A stretch of 64,000 nucleotides of DNA, from NCBI GenBank assembly GCA_937974565.1, contig CALJWL010000001.1:23219-87218 (forward strand). Reading direction: 5' to 3'. The stretch comes from an uncultured Arenicella sp. (GTDB lineage: Bacteria > Pseudomonadota > Gammaproteobacteria > Arenicellales > Arenicellaceae). Shown in pieces: positions 8,026 through 16,936 of the stretch. The notes under the pieces are model-generated. The model was given only the letters and a program-made list of their open reading frames with translations. It had not been told where the DNA came from and did not search any database. The position numbers and the translations under genes were made by a program. Every line of letters begins with the position of its first letter. The stretch's first letter is position 1.

Positions 8026-9408
8026 TTAGTTCCAAATAAGTGCGATATTTAACTCTTTGAGAACTCGTTTTAGCAGCGCAAAGGCCAGTATAAATGCGAA
8101 TAAATTTCCGATGGATACCCCTATCAAAAGTCCTTTAACATCAAATAATTGAGAGCCAAAAAAAGCCAGCGGTAGGTAGATTAAAAACAATCTGACTAGA
8201 TTGATATACATGGCAATTACGGGTTTTCCCAGAACGTTCATGGTCACGTTAGTTAATATCACCACACCAGAAAAACCATAGCTCACGGGGATCAGCCATA
8301 AAAAGCTTTTTGTGATGTTTTGCACTTCTGGTTCATTTGAAAACAGCGCTGAAATAGGTTCAGAAAAAGTAATTAGAATCAAATAAATTAAAAGTTGAAA
8401 CCCGAATACGAACTTAAAGGCAAGTGTTATAGCCAATGCCACTCGGTCTTTACGACCGGCCCCAAGATTTTGTCCTATAAACATTGGCAGAGTCGCGGAA
8501 AGCGCATAAACAACTATCAGGCTGACGGCTTCTATACGACCACCAACACCGAAACCTGCGACCGCCGAAGTTCCAAATAGAGCCACTAACGATGTTATTA
8601 CTGCGCCAGTAATTGGTACGATGGCATTGGCTAACATGGCTGGAAATGCGATGCCAGAAAGTTGTTTCAAGTTGTCTTTGAAATGCGACCAATTCGGCAA
8701 CTGAAGTAGCAGCAACCGTTCTTTTACCCCTAAATAATAAAGAGAGATTAATGCCGCTGAGAACACGGCGATCACCGTTGCCAATGCAGCACCTTGAATA
8801 CCCATGGCGGGCACTGGCCCCCAGCCGAATATTAATAACGGGTCTAGAAATAGATTAATTGCTGTAAGGATGATTGAGATATTGGCTGATGTCTTAGTAT
8901 CACCGATGGCTCGAAAAGTGCTGCTGCATACTTGTGCTAGCATTAAGAAAACACAGCCAATAAGCCAGGTGTTCATATACGCCATAATAGCTGGCATGAT
9001 CTCGGCTTCAGCACCGATCAAAGTGAAAATAGGTTCTAACTGCCAAGCGAGTATAATACTCAGCAAGATAGAAGTGCTAATCGTGAGATAGAAACCATCC
9101 GTGATTAACCTGGCGGCTAATTCAAGTTTATGGGCACCAATGAGTTTTGAAGTAAGAGATGAGATCGCCATGCCCAACCCTAAGGAAACGCTGGTCATCG
9201 TGAACGCAATTGGTACGATGAACCCCATGGCCGCAAGTTCTTGTGTGCCTAGAAATGACACAAAGTAACTATCCACTAAACCTAGCCCCATTATGGCTAG
9301 CAAGGCATAGAGCATCGGCACCGTAAGGCTGAATAGCGTCGGAGCTATAGGGTCGTTTAATATAGCTTCACGGCGGCTGGCCGCCGTGGGAGACGTTGAA
9401 CTAGTCAA
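8026..9408 (-). CDS. MATE family multidrug/toxin efflux transporter
   Basis: 460 aa, the usual size, with twelve predicted membrane helices in two similar halves. N-terminal features 'LTVPMLYALLAIMGLGLVDSYFVSFLGTQELAAMGF' (spread over residues 28-63) match the MATE signature, and the second half repeats the pattern (FPAMLANAIVPITGAVITSL). MATE proteins export cationic drugs and metabolites from the cytoplasm using Na+ or H+ gradients; the NQR operon in this window suggests that a sodium gradient is available. The 77 bp gap to the next gene upstream on the same strand does not clearly indicate an operon. Substrate unknown. Confidence 0.92.
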   Translation of the reverse strand: MTSSTSPTAASRREAILNDPIAPTLFSLTVPMLYALLAIMGLGLVDSYFVSFLGTQELAAMGFIVPIAFTMTSVSLGLGMAISSLTSKLIGAHKLELAARLITDGFYLTISTSILLSIILAWQLEPIFTLIGAEAEIMPAIMAYMNTWLIGCVFLMLAQVCSSTFRAIGDTKTSANISIILTAINLFLDPLLIFGWGPVPAMGIQGAALATVIAVFSAALISLYYLGVKERLLLLQLPNWSHFKDNLKQLSGIAFPAMLANAIVPITGAVITSLVALFGTSAVAGFGVGGRIEAVSLIVVYALSATLPMFIGQNLGAGRKDRVALAITLAFKFVFGFQLLIYLILITFSEPISALFSNEPEVQNITKSFLWLIPVSYGFSGVVILTNVTMNVLGKPVIAMYINLVRLFLIYLPLAFFGSQLFDVKGLLIGVSIGNLFAFILAFALLKRVLKELNIALIWN

Positions 9409-9485
9409 GTGATTTAATTTGGGCTCTGAGCGCGAATTTTTGTGGTCAAACTGTACGACGTAAGCATCTGTTAACCAGCCCTTTG

Positions 9486-9911
9486 CTAGGGCTTAACACT
9501 TTCTAATACGGCACGAGCATTTTGCAGTGGAATGCCTGCCTTTTGTGCAGCTTCGATGGCCTCGTCTACGGTGACTTTTGAGTCTGGTATTGCTCCTAAA
9601 GCCCAGATAAATGATGATCTCATGCCACTTCGGCAATGAGCCAATATTTTACCGTCAGAAGCTGCAACAATTGATTTGAACTCCTCAATTAAGTTGGGTG
9701 GCAAAGGCTGCCCGTTAGCCATTGGTAAATAGTGATAATTAATGCCGTGTTTTTTGGCTAATTCTTCGGCTTGAGCCGCTGACAGTTGTTCAACTTCTTC
9801 GCCATCAGGGCGATTATTAATGATTGTGGTTACTCCGGCTTCCTTGAATTTAAGAAAATCTGAGGCGTTAATTTGACCAGCCACAAATAAATTGTCGTGT
9901 AAATTTTTCAT
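9486..9911 (-). CDS. TIGR01244/DUF442-type phosphatase-like protein
   Basis: 141 aa from ATG (a GTG two codons earlier is the alternative). The protein follows the 'beta-lactamase hydrolase-like' DUF442 pattern: FVAGQINASDFLKFKEAGVTTIINNRPDGE near the N terminus (read across residues 9-38), then the active-site loop HCRSGMRS at 92-99. The fold belongs to the dual-specificity phosphatase group, but the loop is C-x4-R rather than the classical C-x5-R and looks like a rhodanese-type CRxGxRS loop; relatives have been linked to sulfide detoxification and called both phosphatases and sulfurtransferases. The catalytic cysteine is intact. The true substrate is unknown. It lies 58 bp downstream of tgpA on the same strand. 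Confidence 0.82.
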   Translation of the reverse strand: MKNLHDNLFVAGQINASDFLKFKEAGVTTIINNRPDGEEVEQLSAAQAEELAKKHGINYHYLPMANGQPLPPNLIEEFKSIVAASDGKILAHCRSGMRSSFIWALGAIPDSKVTVDEAIEAAQKAGIPLQNARAVLESVKP

Positions 9912-9969
9912 GATCACTTCAGTTTTTAGAGGGCTCCCTCTGGTTATTGTTCTGTGTGTGCTAATAATT

Positions 9970-12057
9970 TCATGACGTAACCTCAGTGCGTTTGAGCTTT
10001 AACTGTTTAATCTCGTTTTTAAGTAAGGAGAGTTGCTTGTCAGTCTCTGAGTCGGGTAATCGATAACTTAAATTTAAATAAATTTGTGTAATGCTGTCGA
10101 TTTGTGATTTGGCATAAGGGTGGCGTTTAATTACTTTGTCTGCGAACTCAGAAGGTGTGTCAGAAGTGGCTCTATTGACACCAAATCGAGTTGCTTTTGC
10201 AACAAAACGTAAATAGCTTTGCTGCAACTCAGTCAACTTTTTTGGTTTTGGAATAAGCCGCCAAAAATAGAAAATCAAAATACCGAATACGCCTACACTT
10301 AGTATACCCACTAAATTATAAAGGCTGTTTTTGGCTTGTAAGCCAAGTTTAGCGAGCAATTCCTGTTGGGTTTGAAAATCGTATTCCACAACCCATTTCT
10401 CCCATTGGTATTGCACGTTAGACCACGTTTCCACCATTTTTTTCCAAGCAAGTGCTGTGCCCGTGGGGTTTAGAAAATCACTGAGTGCATTGCCGTCGAT
10501 GTTATTGTCGAATTGGTTGTTCTCCCAAAGCTCTCGCAGAGCGTCCATACCGTACTCAATGCGTTCTGGGCTAATGGTCGAGGTTGGATCATAACGTACC
10601 CATGTGCCGTTTATATAAGCTTCGCTCCAAGCATGAGCGTCTGAGTAGCGTACTTCCACAAAGTTACCAGTTCGATTTATTGCACCGCCTTGATATCCAA
10701 CCACCACCCTTGCCGGCACACCAAGCCAACGAAGTAACGTTGTAAATGCACTGGCGTAGTGTTCACAATACCCGGTTTTGGTGTTGAATAAAAAATCGTC
10801 CAATGGGTTATCGTCCTCAAGGCCCGGTGGCGACAATGAATAGTTATATTCATTAGTCGCAAAATAGTTGTAGGTTGCACTTGCAAGTTCAAGATCGGAA
10901 TTTGCGTTGCGCCTCAATGTTGATAACAGGGCTTGTAATCGAGCCGTGGGTTGACTTGCCGTGCTGGTTAAAAACGCTTGATTTTGTTCCTGGTTCTCTA
11001 AATACGGAAAGAGAGTCGATGAGCCTTGATAAATAAATGAACCTCGTTTGGGGCGTCTTAGTCGAACAGAGTAATCGTGAGTTAGTTTACCAATGCTGTA
11101 CGATTTCACGAAGTCCAAATAGGGTACGTAAACGTCTTTACTGGGTTCGTGTAAGATATCATAGTGAGTTTCCCCTTTACTTGACTTGGCAGCTTCACGC
11201 ACCTTTTCTCCAAGCTTTTGGTTGGCTAAGGAAAGGTTATTATCATTGGAAATTTGCCAAGCGAAGTTCACTTCTTCATTCATTACTTTTACGCGCCAAT
11301 ACAAACGAGAGGTCGGTGGTATTGGGCCTTGGAAGCGCGCTTTAAACGCCAATTCATTGCTGAACGCGTTAGATGCTAGGTCACCGGCAACTAACGAGTT
11401 GTTTAGAGAATTAGTTGTTTGATCTAAAGAAGGTAAAAAACCAAAGCTTCCTTCTACACGGGGGAAAAAGAAGAATAAGAATAATGCTAACGGAATCGAC
11501 TTTAATATCAATCCTGAAGAAGACTTTAGGGCAGAAGAGGTGGAGATTTCCGCAGGGTTTGTGATTTTAAACAGCAGAGCCGTAATCGCGGTGGTATAAG
11601 CGATGATCAGCACAATGTTAGGCAGAGACGAGTTAAATAAAAAGCTCGATGCGGCCAGAAAGTAAAGAATCAGGCAGACGATAAAGTAATCTCTGACTGT
11701 TTGTGACTCTAAAAACTTTAAAGACACCAATAACACCAAAAAACTAATGCCAGCGGTTTGGCCGTTCCAACCTCCGTAGGAGGTGATGATCAGCCCGATA
11801 CTGGTGACCGTTAATATCATCACTAACCACTGAGGTAGAGCATTAAAGTGACGCAGAATGATAATAAATTTGATGGCAAAGACGATGCAAGAAAATACAG
11901 CGATTGTACTTTTTGCAATGGTAAAGTGTAGGGCTAACGCTATGGCAATAACCGCAGACAATTGGAGTAACGTTTGTCTGTCGGGCGCGTGAGTTGGTGG
12001 AGATGCCGGCAAAGGGGGAAGGTTGATATTAAACTTCTCTAAAAGCGCTCTAATCAT
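9970..12057 (-). CDS. tgpA: TgpA-type membrane transglutaminase (DUF3488 + transglutaminase core)
   Basis: 695 aa. Residues about 25-210 form a bundle of membrane helices (DUF3488 region). A periplasmic transglutaminase-like domain follows, with the catalytic Cys431 in TGYCEHYASAFTTLLRWLGV and the His/Asp partners in DAHAWSEAYINGTWVRYDPT. A last membrane helix near residue 580 and a cytoplasmic DUF4129-like tail complete the protein. TgpA was described in Pseudomonas aeruginosa as essential with a periplasmic transglutaminase activity; its cellular target is not settled. Its ATG overlaps the stop codon of the DUF58 gene by four bases (ATGA), so the two are translationally coupled. The MoxR-DUF58-TgpA order is a conserved module. 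Confidence 0.92.
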   Translation of the reverse strand: MIRALLEKFNINLPPLPASPPTHAPDRQTLLQLSAVIAIALALHFTIAKSTIAVFSCIVFAIKFIIILRHFNALPQWLVMILTVTSIGLIITSYGGWNGQTAGISFLVLLVSLKFLESQTVRDYFIVCLILYFLAASSFLFNSSLPNIVLIIAYTTAITALLFKITNPAEISTSSALKSSSGLILKSIPLALFLFFFFPRVEGSFGFLPSLDQTTNSLNNSLVAGDLASNAFSNELAFKARFQGPIPPTSRLYWRVKVMNEEVNFAWQISNDNNLSLANQKLGEKVREAAKSSKGETHYDILHEPSKDVYVPYLDFVKSYSIGKLTHDYSVRLRRPKRGSFIYQGSSTLFPYLENQEQNQAFLTSTASQPTARLQALLSTLRRNANSDLELASATYNYFATNEYNYSLSPPGLEDDNPLDDFLFNTKTGYCEHYASAFTTLLRWLGVPARVVVGYQGGAINRTGNFVEVRYSDAHAWSEAYINGTWVRYDPTSTISPERIEYGMDALRELWENNQFDNNIDGNALSDFLNPTGTALAWKKMVETWSNVQYQWEKWVVEYDFQTQQELLAKLGLQAKNSLYNLVGILSVGVFGILIFYFWRLIPKPKKLTELQQSYLRFVAKATRFGVNRATSDTPSEFADKVIKRHPYAKSQIDSITQIYLNLSYRLPDSETDKQLSLLKNEIKQLKLKRTEVTS

Positions 12058-13082
12058 GATTTGGTTCCGGTCGAATCAGAAGCATTAGAAGCTGCTTTTT
12101 TCCTGCGAAGTAAATTGCGCTTTAATTTTCGCTGCTTTTCGGTAAACCTAGAGGCAATGTCTTGCTTGGGTTTTTTGTCGCTATCCACACCCCACAGTGC
12201 CAGCGTCCGCAAACAGGCATGATAGTGGCTAGGTCCGCTGTCGTAGCTGATTGTGTGATTCGGCATATCTAATTGATACCTGGCGGCCGATTTGTCAGCC
12301 TCTACCACCCAAAAACACAGTTGGCTAAGCTTATCTTCTACGCTCATGTTGGCCGGCAGACTTTGCCAACTTAAATTCATGGAGCTTGGGCTTAAGGTCT
12401 CATATTCAATGGTGACTAGTTTGTTGGTCTTTGCAACTGATGGCCAATGTATATCTCGAATACGGTCCCCCTGTTGGTATTGCTTCATGCCGCTGTAATC
12501 TTCGTTTCCTTGCTGCGCGGCGCTTTGGTTTTCATGCTTCCCGGCTTGCCCGTTATCGTTTGGAAGAGGAATAAGGTTCAGTGGCTGAGGGTAGATCAAG
12601 CATCTTTGCTTTGGCGTGTAGCGTTTGGTCCAACAGAAGAACACACCGATGGGAAACATTGATGTCAGGCTAATGGGTGCGCAATTTAGATACCCACGCT
12701 GAACGGTTGGCTGTGTTACGTGAACAAGTTGTTCGGCGTGAGGCGATAATTGCATGACCTTGTTAAAGCCACCACTGATTACCCAAACTGCTTGCCTGCT
12801 TCTATTGCTTTTGTTAGATACAATGACAGGGAATTCGGCTTGTTGCCCTAAAAAAACGGAATTGCTTGTCTGTCCATTCAAAGAAAGCCCAATAACATTG
12901 TTATGTGTGTAGATCATCCCTACAAGAGCGATTGATATTAGTACAAACAACATCATAAATGCCGCTTGATTATCAAATTTGATCGCGATGCCGAACAGCG
13001 CGACCATAATGAGCCCAAAGTACCAACCCATGCGGGTTGGCAATATGTAAAGCTCACGTCGGCTAATCAAAAATTCAGACAT
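12054..13082 (-). CDS. DUF58 domain protein
   Basis: 342 aa. Two membrane helices (about residues 20-34 and 42-57) are followed by a cytoplasmic region containing the DUF58 signature GDRIRDIHWPSVAKTNKLV (205-223) and an Arg/Lys-rich tail (about 310-335). DUF58 proteins have a von Willebrand A-like fold and are nearly always encoded with a MoxR AAA+ ATPase, which is thought to act as a chaperone on them, and with a transglutaminase. Here the same three genes occur in the order moxR, DUF58, tgpA, with 41 bp to moxR and a 4-base overlap with tgpA. Biochemical function is unknown. Confidence 0.9.
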   Translation of the reverse strand: MSEFLISRRELYILPTRMGWYFGLIMVALFGIAIKFDNQAAFMMLFVLISIALVGMIYTHNNVIGLSLNGQTSNSVFLGQQAEFPVIVSNKSNRSRQAVWVISGGFNKVMQLSPHAEQLVHVTQPTVQRGYLNCAPISLTSMFPIGVFFCWTKRYTPKQRCLIYPQPLNLIPLPNDNGQAGKHENQSAAQQGNEDYSGMKQYQQGDRIRDIHWPSVAKTNKLVTIEYETLSPSSMNLSWQSLPANMSVEDKLSQLCFWVVEADKSAARYQLDMPNHTISYDSGPSHYHACLRTLALWGVDSDKKPKQDIASRFTEKQRKLKRNLLRRKKAASNASDSTGTKS

Positions 13083-13123
13083 GGTATTCCACTAATGCAC
13101 TGCCTGTCGGTAGCGTACGTTTG

Positions 13124-14029
13124 TTACAGAGGGTCCACGGTCGAGATAATATGAGCAATCTCTTCCTTTGAACTTGCACCATCTTTACTCTGTAATCGGT
13201 GAGCCGCGGTGTGAACGGCCAGCGCCTTTATATCATCAGGCAATACCGCGTCTCGACCTTCAATAAAGGCGAGGGCTTTGGCGGCTTGTAACCATTGCAA
13301 ACCTGCGCGCGGTGACAGTCCGTTGACGAATTTTCCAGAGCGTCGAGTTTCGCTTAATATGGATTGTAAATAGGTGACCAGCTTTTCACTCACATGAACG
13401 TTGTTCGCTTGATCACACAGTTCAGTCACTTCATCTTTGGTGAAAACCGGTATTTGATTGGCGGTGGCCGCTTTTCCGCCTTTATTTAACAGCAACTGCT
13501 TTTCAAATTCGGCCGACGGGTAACCTAATGATAGTCTCATTAGAAAGCGATCAAGTTGAGATTCAGGCAAGGGGAAGGTACCACTTTGCTCTAATGGATT
13601 CTGTGTGGCAATAACAAAAAACGGGCTACTGAGATCCACTTGTTTGCCTTCCACTGAAATTTGTTGCTCTTCCATTGCCTGCAACAAGGCACTCTGAGTT
13701 TTGGGTGTGGCTCGATTAATCTCATCAGCCAGTAACAGCGATGTGAAAACTGGACCTCGTTTGAAGTGAAACTTTTTAGTGTCCATATCAAAAATAGTCA
13801 TCCCTATAATATCCGAGGGTAACAAATCGCTGGTAAATTGCACGCGCTTATAAGGCAAACCAAATAAATTTGCTAGGGCGTGAGATAAGGTTGTTTTACC
13901 TACGCCAGGGATGTCCTCAATCAGTAAATGGCCTTTTGCTAGAAGGCAAACCACGGCTAATTTGGTGGCGTCAGGGTTACCCAGAATAACCTGGTTTAGT
14001 TGCTCAAAAAGGCGATCTATTTTTTGCAT
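13124..14029 (-). CDS. MoxR family AAA+ ATPase
   Basis: 301 aa, the standard MoxR size. Walker A is PGVGKTTLSH (residues 41-50), Walker B is LLADEINRA (99-107), sensor 1 is in FFVIATQNP, and the arginine-finger region includes LPESQLDRFLMRL; the C-terminal AAA lid contains LSPRAGLQWLQAAKALA. MoxR ATPases are chaperone-like and help assemble or activate vWA/DUF58 partners. It is the first gene of the moxR-DUF58-tgpA operon. Upstream of its start sits a 20-bp tandem repeat (14051-14090). Confidence 0.93.
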   Translation of the reverse strand: MQKIDRLFEQLNQVILGNPDATKLAVVCLLAKGHLLIEDIPGVGKTTLSHALANLFGLPYKRVQFTSDLLPSDIIGMTIFDMDTKKFHFKRGPVFTSLLLADEINRATPKTQSALLQAMEEQQISVEGKQVDLSSPFFVIATQNPLEQSGTFPLPESQLDRFLMRLSLGYPSAEFEKQLLLNKGGKAATANQIPVFTKDEVTELCDQANNVHVSEKLVTYLQSILSETRRSGKFVNGLSPRAGLQWLQAAKALAFIEGRDAVLPDDIKALAVHTAAHRLQSKDGASSKEEIAHIISTVDPL

Positions 14030-14044
14030 TATTTTTTATTTTCT

Positions 14045-14096
14045 AAGGTGGAAATTATGAGTCAAAGGTGAAAATTATGAGTCAAAGGTGAAAGGG
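14045..14096. repeat. Short 20-bp tandem repeat upstream of moxR
   Basis: Two consecutive 20-base units (14051-14070 and 14071-14090) differ by one base and share attatgagtcaaaggtg; a partial third copy flanks each side (aaggtg before, aaa after). In the direction of moxR each unit contains ttgactcataat, which looks like promoter half-elements placed side by side. It may be a slippage duplication within the promoter or a binding-site duplication. Confidence 0.8.
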
Positions 14097-14152
14097 CGCT
14101 CATTACGTGACCGTCTTTGCTTTGGTTTCTGGTACCCTAACTGATTGCGCAT

Positions 14153-15862
14153 TCAGTTTTTTGAGTGGTTTCTTCGTCTGTTGAACCACCTAAGTAAGGG
14201 AATGTACTTCGTATTGTTATTGACTAAGGTGTCGAGTAGTTCAATGTTATTTTGTAAGTGTTGAGGTAAGAGCGGAATACCGCGCGGCCCACACACGAGT
14301 AATTGGTCGCCCACTCGTAACGTTTCATCATCGCTAGGCATCACGCGGCTTACGCCATTGCGTAACAACAACAGCGGTATGCAGTTGCCTCTTGAGACTC
14401 TGGTGTTATGAGTTAGCTGGCCAATGGTGATGGCTTGAGCGCCTTTAATGAAGTCTACCAGTTCTGGTGAGTGCTTAGCGTCAAGGATCAATCGCCAAGT
14501 TACTGGCTCCTTATCCCCCGTGACCGCATTAATCTTATTGGCCAGCTCGGTTGTTTCTTCCTCGGTCAGTGAACTGGAAAACTTAATGAACTTTGTAACC
14601 AAAGGGCGTGAAATGGTGGTTAACGCTTCATTAGCAACCACTGAGCTACTACGCATTACGTACTGGCAGTCGGCGTGACTAAATAATAAATTGTTGGCCT
14701 CTTTATTGGCTCTGGCAATGCATGTAATATCGGGTTTGAGTTGTTTGGCCGTCATCACGGTGGATAAGTTGTTGGCGTCATCGTCGCTGGCAGCGATGAT
14801 GACTTCGGCGTTTTCTATCCCAGCTTCTTGAAGGGTTTCTGCTTCTGTGCCTCTGCCCACAATAGTGTTGTCGGGGGCTCGGCTAGCGATTGGGTCAGGC
14901 GTTATAATCGTAATGCTTTCGACATGCTCATTAAGTAATTCAAGTATGGCTTTACCTAGGCGACCATAGCCACAGATGATCCAGCGTCCTTTAGGCAATC
15001 CTTGCTCCTCCAATTCTTCACTGATGGTTTCCGCGCTGTATTGATTAATGAACCAATTTTGAATTCGATAAAGCTTTGGTTTGGTTGTTAGCTGTTTTAA
15101 TCGGTGGGCAAAGGTCAGGTAGGGGTTGATGATTACATCAGTACCAAAAGACGCCATATTTTTAGCTTCATCTTCAATTTCTGAGCGATTAATTACTTTA
15201 ACCCTTGCGTTCACCAGCTTACTGGCAACAGCCACTTTCAGATTTGTGTGATCATTGTTGGTTACTGCGATCACCCCTTTGCATTGAGGACGATTGATGC
15301 CGGCGTAAATAAGGTTATTTGGGTCGGTAATGTCAGCGGTAAGCGCAATCGGCGGCGTTAAAAAATTGTCCAATTCTAGGCTTGAAATTCGTTCTGACTC
15401 TAAGTCTATCACCACCGTCTGAATGCCTAAATTGCATAGGCCTCTATTAATCATTTCCCCCGTTTCGCCGTACCCGCAAATAATATAAAACGGCGTGTCT
15501 ATTTTAGTAATGCTGTATTGAAAATTACGACGTGAAACGGCATGTAAAAATGTTTCATCTTGTACTAATCTAAGCAGACTGCCAATGCCATACAACCAAG
15601 AAATAACCGATGTGTAGATGCACAACAGAACCCAACTGCGTTGCATGTCAGTAAACTCGTAAGGTATCTCACCAAAACCGATGGTTGTGCCCATGAAACT
15701 GACGAAATAAAAGGCATGAAAAAAGCCCATATGCCATGTTTCACCGTCTGGTGTCACGCCAGGTATCAGTGTCATACCGATGGTGGCAACAGAATACACG
15801 GTTATCAATAGTATTAACGGCAGCCTTATGCGCCGCAATACTAGAAAGAATATATTTGCCAT
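14153..15862 (-). CDS. Potassium channel with two RCK (TrkA-N/TrkA-C) units
   Basis: 569 aa. Membrane part: helix 1 (about 13-33), a pore loop with selectivity-filter motif TTIGFGE (59-65) and helix 2 (about 75-100), i.e. a two-helix channel subunit. The filter deviates from the canonical TVGYGD. The cytoplasmic part holds two nucleotide-binding Rossmann units, with ICGYGETG (128-135) and ICGYGRLG (296-303), and a TrkA-C-like domain near the C terminus (about 480-545). Tandem RCK channels of this kind form gating rings that respond to nucleotides or cations and conduct K+ (or possibly other cations) out of or into the cytoplasm. The next gene downstream of the shared start region is the DUF6394-like membrane protein, 49 bp upstream on the same strand. 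Confidence 0.88.
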   Translation of the reverse strand: MANIFFLVLRRIRLPLILLITVYSVATIGMTLIPGVTPDGETWHMGFFHAFYFVSFMGTTIGFGEIPYEFTDMQRSWVLLCIYTSVISWLYGIGSLLRLVQDETFLHAVSRRNFQYSITKIDTPFYIICGYGETGEMINRGLCNLGIQTVVIDLESERISSLELDNFLTPPIALTADITDPNNLIYAGINRPQCKGVIAVTNNDHTNLKVAVASKLVNARVKVINRSEIEDEAKNMASFGTDVIINPYLTFAHRLKQLTTKPKLYRIQNWFINQYSAETISEELEEQGLPKGRWIICGYGRLGKAILELLNEHVESITIITPDPIASRAPDNTIVGRGTEAETLQEAGIENAEVIIAASDDDANNLSTVMTAKQLKPDITCIARANKEANNLLFSHADCQYVMRSSSVVANEALTTISRPLVTKFIKFSSSLTEEETTELANKINAVTGDKEPVTWRLILDAKHSPELVDFIKGAQAITIGQLTHNTRVSRGNCIPLLLLRNGVSRVMPSDDETLRVGDQLLVCGPRGIPLLPQHLQNNIELLDTLVNNNTKYIPLLRWFNRRRNHSKN

Positions 15863-15911
15863 TTAAATGGGTGGCCGTGATTACGTTAGAACTATTTGAG
15901 TAAGAGGTGAA

Positions 15912-16292
15912 TTACCTTCGAAGTTGGCTTGTTTCGATGATCAGTAGTACAACTGATAGAAAGTTAGCCACCAGTGCGCCCCCAGCAAGCGATAGTATTG
16001 TCGCGGTTTGGGCATGGTTGATACCAGCCCCGGAGTGCGAGGCCACTCCCCATAAAATGGCAGCGGCAATCAACAGGAGGTCTACGACTAAACTCGAGGC
16101 CAATACAGTTGAGCCGAACTGAGTGCGATCGCCAAATTTGAGAACCGTACAAATCAAGCTAACGATGATCGACAGTGCTAGTTCAATTGCTTGTAAACTG
16201 TCGGGTGCCACCAGCCCGGAGATGAAAAAGCCCGTATTGACTGACAAGGCAAGGATAATGAAAAATGCGAAGATGACTTTTTCTAAATTCAT
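15912..16292 (-). CDS. DUF6394-like four-helix membrane protein
   Basis: 126 aa, four predicted membrane helices with almost no soluble part. Segments NLEKVIFAFFIILALSVN at the N terminus, TVLKFGDRTQFGSTVLASSL in the middle and LSLAGGALVANFLSVVLL at the end match my recollection of the uncharacterised DUF6394 family. No enzymatic motif is visible. It is transcribed ahead of the RCK potassium channel gene with a 49 bp gap, so it may be a partner or auxiliary subunit of the channel; that link is inference from position only. Confidence 0.75.
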   Translation of the reverse strand: MNLEKVIFAFFIILALSVNTGFFISGLVAPDSLQAIELALSIIVSLICTVLKFGDRTQFGSTVLASSLVVDLLLIAAAILWGVASHSGAGINHAQTATILSLAGGALVANFLSVVLLIIETSQLRR

Positions 16293-16936
16293 AGTGATAA
16301 AACAAGCTGTTTTTATGGTAGCTTTTAATTCGTTGATTCGTTTTTGTCAGTCTTGCTTGGCTAAATTACCCATTATGAACCATTGAATGTGTAATGAGGG
16401 CTTTGCCGAGCGTCCAAATTAAGTCTAAATTAAACCTTTGTGACCACTGTAAATATTAAGTGCGCACGATAATGCGCCAAGATTATCACAGTTAAAACTC
16501 GGCTGTGTTAGAACATTGCGTTAGAGGTTCGAGAGAGCCTGGGCAGTGAAATGATGATTTATCTAAAAAATAGCCGATCATTGTTGGTTAATATTCTTAT
16601 TGTTAATTTATGTGTGAGGGGTGTCAAGATTTCACATGTGCGAAGTTGGTGTGAGATGGTGGGGTAAGCCAACATTAGCTCGTACATTGCTATTGCTGAT
16701 GTCTTGAAAGTTGTATAATATCGCGCCCGCAGCAGTTTACGATTGCGGCACAGGGCTTTGTGGGCTAGCAGCCTGATTTTCCTGAATATATTTAGCTTAT
16801 CGGTACCTATTTCTTAGTTCCTCTTTAGGCTAATTGAGGGGGGAGTTAATGAGTGGTTTGGTTGGCCTGAAACCAATGTGTTCATAACAGCACTATATAA
16901 ATTGCCAAGTAATCAATAAATACGGTGAGGTAGTCA
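16293..16936. other. Intergenic region between divergent genes, upstream of nqrA
   Basis: 644 bases separate the minus-strand DUF6394-like gene from nqrA. No ORF with coding character was found. It should hold both promoters. The nqr side includes a good -10 hexamer at 16714-16719 followed by a roughly 215-base leader. I looked for a recognisable riboswitch in the leader and saw none. Confidence 0.5.
16693..16719 (+). promoter_or_regulatory. Possible sigma-70 promoter for the nqr operon
   Basis: A perfect -10 hexamer tataat (16714-16719) is preceded by ttgctg at 16693-16698, a weak -35 with a short 15-base spacer. It would start a long (about 210-base) untranslated leader before nqrA. The -10 match is exact, but spacing and -35 are poor, so this is tentative. 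Confidence 0.35.

Noticed and set aside
14045..14096. Possible CRISPR-like repeats
   Set aside because: Only two adjacent 20-bp units without spacers; a tandem duplication, not a CRISPR array.
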